A DNA stretch of 64,000 bases from Arctopsyche grandis (taxonomy: Eukaryota; Arthropoda; Insecta; Trichoptera; Hydropsychidae), in contig NC_135365.1 of the NCBI RefSeq assembly GCF_051622035.1, positions 5,681,001-5,745,000 of the forward strand, given 5' to 3'. Below, piece after piece: positions 57,324 through 64,000 of the stretch. Position 1 is the stretch's first letter; every line of letters begins with the position of its first letter. The translations under genes and the position numbers were made by a program. A model generated the notes under the pieces. That model was not told the origin of the DNA, did not search any database, and saw only the letters and a program-made list of their open reading frames with translations.

Positions 57324-60300
57324 ATGGAGACTGACGGAGACGAGACGCCCCCCAGGGACAACGAGCGAGCTCAGCTGACAGCCGGAGCCGGAGCCGGAGT
57401 CGGAGTCGGCAATGGACGGCCTGACACTTACACTTTCTTCACCACCTTCTTCGTCGTGCTCGTCATCGCAGCCATCACCGGAGTCAGCTTCAAAGACGGC
57501 ATCTCCCTGTTCTCCTTCCACCCCACTCTCATGGTCTTCGGAGTGAGTATTCCTCTCTTTAGTCTATCTCTCTCTCTCTCTCTCACACACATACATCCAT
57601 CGCTAAAGACAAGGATGGCAATCGCTTTTAGTAACGCTCCAATTCAGACACTGGTCTAACAATGTTGTAACTTTTTAATTGGAGTATGTTCGCACATAAA
57701 TTCAATTGTGTTGTGCATTTTTCATATGAATTAATTCCACAAACGACCGGTTCAAATATATTGTATTGTTATTTCCTAGCATATGTTTCACAAATCGGTT
57801 ATCGATTTGTATTTTATTTTATTTTATTGTCACAATCAATACACACTCGCCATTACAGATTTGCTCCAATGCGACGGGTGTACGTTAATGAAATACATAA
57901 ACAATCAGAAATCAGAAATACAGTAATACATACATATAGAATCAGAATATATAGAATATAACAATTAATCAGAAATAATAATCATAGTGACATCTATGGA
58001 TTTCAGATTACTGTGTATAATTAATACAAATTATACACAGGCAGATTTTTGTGACAACAGGATTAGATTTTTTAATACCAATTTTCAGGAACCGTTTCAG
58101 CAATGATCAGATAAAATTGGCAAACTCTGATAGAGAAACGATCGATTTGGGGTCACAAAACCCCCAAATCTAACCAGCAGTGGCGAGGACACGAACCTAT
58201 GACCTCAGTGATGCTAAATATATACGCTATCACTAAGCCAAACTGCTGGCTAATGTATGATAATCGTATATAATTGTTTCATATATAATGAAGGAATACT
58301 TAATAATTAAAAAGTGTACAAAGCAGATTGTACAATGTTTTGAAATGTGTGATTTTTTTTGTTTGTTTCAGTATGGTATGTTATCGAAAAATCGATGAAC
58401 CACTCTAAGCAGAATGTGTACATATTAATGAATGACCGTTGTCATTAAATAATGTGAGCGTTACATTATCATTGACATTTACAATAGTTGGGGTCAAATT
58501 TCGCATACTATCATGAGATTTTCGATGGGCAAAGTTCAGTACTATTATATCATACATAAATAACACTTTGATTTGTCTACATTATTATAAACTTTGCTAT
58601 AAGAAAACATTTTGCCGTTGATATCTATGTATAATAAATATTTTTGAGACCAGTTCTTTGAATCAATAAGTGATGTTTTGGTGAATACTCTCGGCTATCG
58701 AAAAGAGATGAAAATCACAAGCTGCCACATCTGAACTGGTCCAATACCTCTGATCAGATCTGTCGTTTATTTAACAGATAATAAAATACTATAACATCTA
58801 AATTATTCAGAAAATCGAAGCTTACTAACATCACAAACAGTAAAGATATTTTTCTGACCCGGTTGCATTCCGACACATCAACTTGACTTGTCTTAACCAA
58901 ACGATCCTTACTTAAATTATCCTCATATATACAGCAATACAATTCTCATAATACAGCCTTAGATATTTTATCGTGCGTCATCATTCAATCCCATTATGAC
59001 ACTGAGCAACAAAAAAATCACGCTTTTTACTTACCAAAGCGGAGACTAATCATTCTTTACCGAGTTTAGCCTACTGAATTCAAATATGACAATGATTTTT
59101 GTTGGTTTCTTCTCGTTTATGAGATATGGGCTTTTGCAGTTTTTAACTCACAATCTAGTATTGCTGTGCCAAAGGTGAGTATTGGAATCAATAGTCAGAT
59201 GTTTTTTATATTGATGGTAATTTTTTAATGCTTCAAAATAATTATAATTAATTATCTAGCGAATTTTAGAAGTCAAAAATATTTTTTGTTCACGAGCTAT
59301 CAAGCATTTATTGGCCCAGTTCATTTCACTACATTTACAAGGCTTAGTTTTCAATCTCGATGTTTTTTATTATTTTATTTGAACATAGTAATTCGAGCGG
59401 TAAATGATTTTAAATTACAATATGAAATGTTCTGGGTACGTCGTCCGTTCATCGTTCATAAGTGAGAATCGTTTGGATAGTAAAAATTTAAATTTTTATT
59501 TTTTAATAAAATGTTTACTATTAAATTAGTCATGTTTAAGCGGTTTATATTACAAATACCGAGCGAAGCCGGGTAATACAGCTAGTGTACAATAAAATGT
59601 ATGCACAATTCATAGATGTCTCGTTAATTTGCGAGTTTTCAGTGTCTCGTAATTCAGCGACTTGTATAATAAAAAGGTTGTGGCTATTTGCAGGTACTAT
59701 ACATATCTGCGACAGGCTCAAAGCCTTCTGCGCATGCGCGTGAACTTATAATCCGATTATAATTTCTTACATTTAATGTATGCTAGACTTGTTTAATCAA
59801 TCGTTCATTATACATGAGACAAACAAATTTCGCACGTTATTATATCATTTAGCCAGTTCGCGGCTTCTACTTGTACGTAGGTATTATACGTTGTATATGA
59901 TAATATTTTTTTAACAATTAATAATATTAACTAATTTGGATTATATTTTTTACTCCACGTCACTTTACGAGTTCGAACTAAATTTTAAGAGGTTTAAAAC
60001 AAAATTTTAACGGTAAACACGCTGATAGTGACAGTTCACGCGCATGCGCAGAAGACTTTGCACCTGTCGCAGATATTGTACCACCTGTCGCAGATATTGT
60101 ACCTGCAAATAGCCAATAATTCGCAGATCTAGTACCTGCAAATAGCCAATAATTTAAAGATATAGTACCTGCAAATAGCCAAAACCTAATAAAAATGCTT
60201 TATTGTTTGTAATTGGCTAGGAAGTTTACCTGTAAGGCCTTCCTGGTATAAAATGTAATAAAATAAAAAATAAAAATAAACTAGAAGACGGCTACAAAAA

Positions 60301-60919
60301 AAATTGTCATATTCGAATTCAGTGGGTTAAATTTAGTAGGTACAGTTCGAATAGTCATTGTTATTAATTCACAAACTACCTGTTTCAGTGGCTGCTCTTC
60401 ATGGCGTCTGCGGTGAACGCCTTCTCTCCGGGAGACATTACCGTTTTGTTCTTCCCAAACGTATCACATCAGCAACGGGTGCAACGCCACTGGATACTGC
60501 AAGTGTGCAGCATCGTCTGCATCACGTCAGCCTTCATCATCATCGTGGCCAACAAAATTCGCGCCGACAAGTACCACTTCACGTCGCTCCATGGCTGCTT
60601 CGGCCTTACTTCCTTCATCATCGCAGCGGCGACGGGCTTAGGTGGAGTTGCCACTTTGTACAGCTCCAAACTGAAGGCACTTTTGTCTCCGGTCTACATA
60701 AAATTGCTGCACAGCTGCTTTGGCATCATAACCTTCATCTTCGGCACCGTGACAATGATCCTGCCGCTGTTCTCCAGCTGGTGGACCAGCGGTGACTTCT
60801 TCCGATATGGCATTACGGCCATGTTGATCTTCATTTTGGTATTCACCGTGCTGCGGCCTTGGGTGAAGTTCTACGTGAGGATCACCGAGAGGGTCGTCTA
60901 CTTACGGTCGACGAATTAA
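57324..60919 (+). CDS. Cytochrome b561 domain-containing protein (CYB561D2-like)
   Basis: Two exons, 57324-57542 and 60389-60919, joined in phase 0 (CTTCGGA/GTGAGT ... TGTTTCAG/TGGCTG), giving 249 aa. Six-helix transmembrane ferric-reductase/ascorbate-electron-transfer family. The four expected haem-ligand histidines are visible in LFSFHPTLM, QRHWILQ, FTSLHGCFG and KLLHSCFG. The hydrophobic segments run from TFFTTFFVVLVIAAITGV (about residue 35) to GITAMLIFILVFTVL near the end, with a basic tail (RITERVVYLRSTN). The length matches CYB561D1/D2 proteins. A second in-frame ATG lies 27 codons upstream (57243). I prefer 57324 because GGCCATGG is the better initiation context. The 2.8-kb intron carries a duplicated segment, SINEs and a Mutator-like element. 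Probable role: electron transfer across endomembranes (family knowledge). Confidence 0.9.
57690..58925. repeat. Duplicated segment, copy B, in the b561 intron
   Basis: Collinear homologue of 50385-51475 without the long AT arrays but with a SINE (57812-58251) inserted after ATCGATTTGTAT. The rest aligns through GATTGTACAATGTTTTGAAA and ACATTATCATTGACATTTAC. Confidence 0.9.
57812..58251 (-). mobile_element. tRNA-derived SINE, first family
   Basis: Minus-strand copy almost identical to 10320-10853 and 23107-23569. The tRNA-like head is at 58180-58251 (AGCAGTTTGGCTTAGTGATA on the minus strand) and the T-rich tail at 57812-57830. Copy A of the host duplication shows the unoccupied site. Confidence 0.9.
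59030..59165. repeat. Dispersed repeat
   Basis: Inverse of 51530-51665, and the start of the motif recurs at 60308 (CATATTCGAATTCAGTGGGT). Confidence 0.6.
59490..59587. repeat. Repeat with GAGCGAAGCCGGG...GCTAG end
   Basis: Inverse of 19617-19700. Ends CCGGGTAATACAGCTAG before TGTAC. A Helitron-like terminus is a possibility only. Confidence 0.45.
59587..60275 (+). mobile_element. SINE 3' part (second family) split by a Mutator-like element
   Basis: ATTCATAGATGTCTCGTTAA, AGTGTCTCGTAATTCAGCGA and, after the insertion, ATGCTTTATTGTTTGTAATT, TTCCTGGTATAAAA with a poly(AAAAT) tail, matching 39110-39292. The tRNA head is missing. Confidence 0.8.
59676..60186. mobile_element. Mutator-like non-autonomous element with 9-bp target duplication
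   Basis: Termini GGTTGTGGCTATTTGCAGG and CCTGCAAATAGCCAAAACC. Flanked by the 9-bp duplication TAATAAAAA (59667-59675, 60187-60195), verified against the unoccupied SINE at 39175. The right end has repeated units of about 35 bases of TTCGCAGATCTAGTACCTGCAAATAGCCAATAA. It contains CTTCTGCGCATGCGCGTGAA and its inverse. 511 bases with no transposase. A truncated relative is inside the SLC6 intron at 35332-35660. Confidence 0.85.
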
Positions 60920-61975
60920 CTTGATATAATAATTGTATACTTGAAATATATCAATGTGCATTTCGAATATGATCTCGTTGTGTCTATGAACGGCCGCATG
61001 AAGCTTCCTGATGGCTTTTTTCATTGATTTTTTATACTTGAATATTAATTCAAATTATATTTTTGATGGTTTTACGAGTCGAGTCAGTTTCACCAGGAAA
61101 GTGACTCAACATTATGCTTTAACTATAGTAAAATTACTGTAAATATTCCTGGTGCATACTATATTTCATTTATCAAAGCACTATGGAGCCAGTTTGAACT
61201 TGCTACAAAATAATAAATATTTCAATAATTATAATCCATAAGAAGCTGATTGTAAATGAATTGACAATTAAATTTGATTTCTCAATATATTATATTATAA
61301 ATAAATATTAAACTAATGTGAGGCTCCATAATGTCTTTATAGATGGAATTTACTATAACTATTATCATGTGCTGTTTTTAGTTTGTAATTCTATGATTAA
61401 ATTGTGACCAAATTATCTGTTTATTTTGTTATAAATATAAATATTTAATGATTATTTTACATGAACTTAAAATTATTTTTATATTATACATATTTACATA
61501 TTATTATATCAAAACCAGATAAACGATTAAAAAACCCCTGAAATTCTTCTAATGAAAGAATAACTCTTATAACATTCCTGTATTTACATAACTGTAACTA
61601 TTATAAGTATATTTATCGATTAATGTTGTGATAACTGTCTTCAGCAATGGCAAAAGTATTAAATCTTTGTTAAGTGTTTAAAGTTTACATAAAATATATT
61701 TAATACATATGTATATTACATATATATTTACAAACACAAAAAATATATTGTTGTTCGATAGAATAAAACAATAATGCTTTAAATAAAACTAATCAAAACA
61801 TAATCCACGTGCTTTTATTAACATTCATGTTCATTTCCAATGATTTTTATCACATGCATAATTCAATTTTAATCTGTTGTGATGTTTGTTGTGCTAAATG
61901 ATAAAATTTAGAACTTTTTGGTCCCGTATTTTTGCCTTAATTCGATCATATACTCCCACATTTTTATTTAAAATT
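60920..61975. other. Convergent 3' regions of the b561 and dynein genes
   Basis: AT-rich, no repeats recognised. AATAAA signals on + occur near 61310 and 61765. On the minus strand a TTTATT (AATAAA) lies at about 61814, 160 bases after the dynein stop. The two genes face each other tail to tail. Confidence 0.5.
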
Positions 61976-64000
61976 TCATGATATGATCAAAGCTGTAGAA
62001 TTAAGAATCCACAGGTTTTTATTAAATTGCTCAGCAGACGGTGCATTTATCTTAAAAACGATCTCTTGCCTCTCCCGTGACGTGAAAATTGGTATTTCCA
62101 CCAGATTTTTATTTGTATATTTGCTGGAATCCTAAAAGAAATATAATTTCATTAAAAATAATATAATGAATGCTAGTTTTGCAAATGTACATATGTACTC
62201 GCGTACTTTCAAAACGAAGCAAACAGATATAGGTGGTGCTTTGACTTGAATTTCCGAGTCTGTACGGCACGGCTGTAATCTACCAGCTTCCCAAATGGCG
62301 CCTTCCAACCATAGGTCTGTCAATATCACTTTTCCAGATGACGCATCTGGTTCTAAATGAAAAAAAACGTACTGTTATTGGCCTTAAAAATCCGTGGAAT
62401 CATTCAGCTTAACCCTTTGCCCGCGGCAATAAATATAGCGAACAAGCCCTGTACGCGGCGGCACCTTTTTCGCGAATTTGGCAATCGAGTTTTCGACCTT
62501 AAATACAGATTTTAATATTTACTCAAGTAACCAGATATGTTAATTAACACATAAAGTATTATTTTAAACAATAAAATACATAATATATCTCGTAGTTTTG
62601 GATTAATTGTCATATAATCATTCTTCATAATTGTATGAAGACGTGACGTCACATAAACGAGGTTTCAGTATGGTTCAACAAAAAACTAATTTTGACTGGT
62701 ATATATTCATTTTAAGCAAATTGAATAGATGGCATTCAACTCTCAGTAATATATTCAACCAATTTTGAACCTTAAATCAGTTGAAATAGGCGCATATAAG
62801 GCTCAAAATCCGATGCAAAGTTCAGAAATTCTATGGAAGACGGCCGCGGGCAAACTGTTAAGAATACTTACCAGGGTCGTCCCATTTGTAAAAAGCTTCG
62901 AGGTTATCCGGAGTAGCGGATAATCTTTGCGAAGCTTGCCAGAGCAATGCATAAATTATGCACTGTGGTTTGAAGAAAGACGACAGAGGAAATATGAAAG
63001 CACTATTATCGTCAACTTTGTTCAGGATACGTCTCTGTGCAATTGACGCCCGTTCGCAGAGTCCTGTTATGAAAGCACTTGCCGAAGCGGGTCCAGCACT
63101 CCAATAGTCCAACCAAGATTCAGGAGTCTGTTTTGAAATTACACTACTGTAAAATTATTTCAATTAAAAGTTATAAAAAAAAGTTCATCGTCAACCTTAT
63201 CGGAGATCAACGAGAAGGCTAGCGTTCGCTTTCGCTCGTCTGATGACACGGACAAGGAGTGAAGAGCAACAAGATCGGCGTGAATATTTTGCATAGCCAT
63301 GTTTGCCAATTCACATTCGCATATAGCCAAAGCTTTCAATCCGTTAATCGTTGTATCGTCCTAAAAAAATATACATTACATATTTTTTTTAAGTTTAAGG
63401 ACGAAATCACACAGAGGTGAATGTGGCACGCGGGCTTTTTTTAGATCATTTTAAAAATGCGGTGCAAACGATCGACAAGCGCCAGACAGACTGAACCACA
63501 TATGAACGACACGTGTACCTTATGCGTGCGCACTGCTCACACTTACACTTAGCGAAGTCCCGACATACCTACCCTGTATACGTTCTGTGCTTCTGATACT
63601 TTAGTTCCGAATTTTGCCTTATTAAACTCGCCAGAAAGATCCAACTCAATTTTAATAATTGCATCTGTGCACATCGAAAGGTTACTCGTCATCTGATGTG
63701 CAATCTATCATTCGTGAAGTCGAGAATTGCGTTTAAAGCAGCCATCCAGTTAATCTGTGGTTCAGTCTGTCTGGCACTTGTCGATCGTTTCCACCAAACC
63801 CTGGATATCCATAGCATATTAAAAAATAATTTCTCTAGTGCCATAATTGAGGAAGGGAGAAGTCTAATACGTTTGTATGGACAAGGCGCTGGGGTCCAGC
63901 CCTCTTAAATGAATACCTGCCACTCTATTGCATAAACGATTATTACCTGAAGATCTTGTTTATTCTTCAATAAACTCTGAGGGCCGCTGTTCAATTTCTT
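61976..64000 (-). CDS. DYNC2H1: Cytoplasmic dynein-2 heavy chain, C-terminal exons (partial)
   Basis: Minus-strand exons, 5' to 3': 64000-63947 (enters from outside), 63360-63196, 63127-62872, 62352-62207, 62131-61976, with GT-AG borders and consistent phases. Together they encode about 258 C-terminal residues: NGLKALAICECELANMAMQN, then TPESWLDYWSAGPASASAFI, FIFPLSSFFKPQCIIYALLW, KVILTDLWLEGAIWEAGRLQ, and the final LVEIPIFTSRERQEIVFKIN to NLWILNSTALIIS-stop at 61976-61978. The PxxW...G pattern, F(F/L)xPxxxxxALxxxxAR and LxLEGAxW blocks are the dynein heavy-chain C-terminal domain. The ending without a GxW-Q tail best fits dynein-2 (DYNC2H1, fly beethoven), the motor for retrograde intraflagellar transport. 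In insects that would act in sensory cilia. Confidence 0.87.
62413..62857. mobile_element. piggyBac-type MITE in a dynein-2 intron
   Basis: TTAA at 62409-62412 and 62858-62861. Termini CCCTTTGCCCGCGGC and GCCGCGGGCAAACTG. 445 bases, AT-rich inside, no transposase. On the dynein strand the TTAA lies 10 bases after the 5' splice site (GTAAGTATTC then TTAA). Confidence 0.9.
63398..63440. mobile_element. Harbinger-like single end
   Basis: GGACGAAATCACACAGAGGT resembles the GGGCGAAAACACACAGCG terminus of the MITE at 47465. The opposite end is not seen. Confidence 0.35.
63459..63802. mobile_element. hAT-like MITE, copy 3, in a dynein-2 intron
   Basis: GCGGTGCAAACGATCGACAA at the left, GATCGTTTCCACCAAACCC at the right, with GCCAGACAGACTGAACCACA and its inverse inside. 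Same layout as copy 2 (40226-41171) but without the piggyBac insertion, and with CCTTATTAAACTCGCC intact. The 8-bp duplication is no longer recognisable here. Confidence 0.88.

Overview
This window is eukaryotic, from a compact-intron, AT-rich insect genome. The recognisable proteins match insect families, their introns are often only 60-80 bases with GT-AG borders, and tRNA-derived SINEs, LINE 3' ends, piggyBac, hAT and PIF/Harbinger elements fill the spaces. I cannot fix the order from sequence alone; a holometabolous insect (Diptera, Lepidoptera or Trichoptera) is my best inference. There is no bacterial-style operon structure.

Genes, left to right. (1) The 3' part of a 5-HT2-type serotonin receptor gene on the + strand, in four exons at 825-1052, 7115-7284, 7376-7502 and 11226-11427. 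They cover the third intracellular loop, TM6, TM7 and a Gly-rich tail; TM1-TM5 lie left of the window. (2) An isolated, unidentified exon with strong splice sites at 28332-28416. (3) A complete SLC6 sodium/chloride-coupled, glycine-transporter-like gene, 34247-39880, in 11 exons encoding 631 aa. Its stop codon is followed, in the same phase and across a good splice junction, by an 874-codon open exon at 41244-43868, which suggests stop-codon readthrough or a mutated sense codon. (4) A two-exon cytochrome b561-domain gene (CYB561D2-like), 57324-60919. (5) The last five exons of the cytoplasmic dynein-2 heavy chain gene on the minus strand, 64000-61976, converging on (4).

Everything else is dominated by nested mobile elements, many with termini and target duplications readable directly. 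hAT elements with 8-bp duplications lie at 32182-33343 (with a transposase fragment), 33628-34040, 35050-36017, 40226-41171, 44105-44682 and 47395-48087. piggyBac elements bounded by TTAA lie at 52767-55131 (frameshifted transposase), 40409-40990 and 62413-62857. A Harbinger lies at 55135-55956, a Mutator-like element with a 9-bp duplication at 59676-60186, a solo LTR at 37875-38301, an RTE LINE at 17866-19028, and LINE 3' ends at 1913-2160, 7794-8650, 30410-30745 and 56042-57072. Long foldback elements lie near 4970-5220, 8952-9938, 12167-12978, 37619-39396 and 52636-57165. Satellites include a 281-bp tandem repeat (23570-24384), a 9-bp coding-like minisatellite (3467-3640) and several long (AT)n tracts.

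The most instructive region is 52.6-57.2 kb. A roughly 250-bp foldback element was expanded to about 4.5 kb by a Harbinger whose insertion created a TTAA, a piggyBac that then used that TTAA, and an 8-bp-duplicating LINE-bearing insert. The host genes are functionally unrelated (neuronal receptor, transporter, membrane redox, ciliary transport), so the window shows adjacency rather than a pathway.
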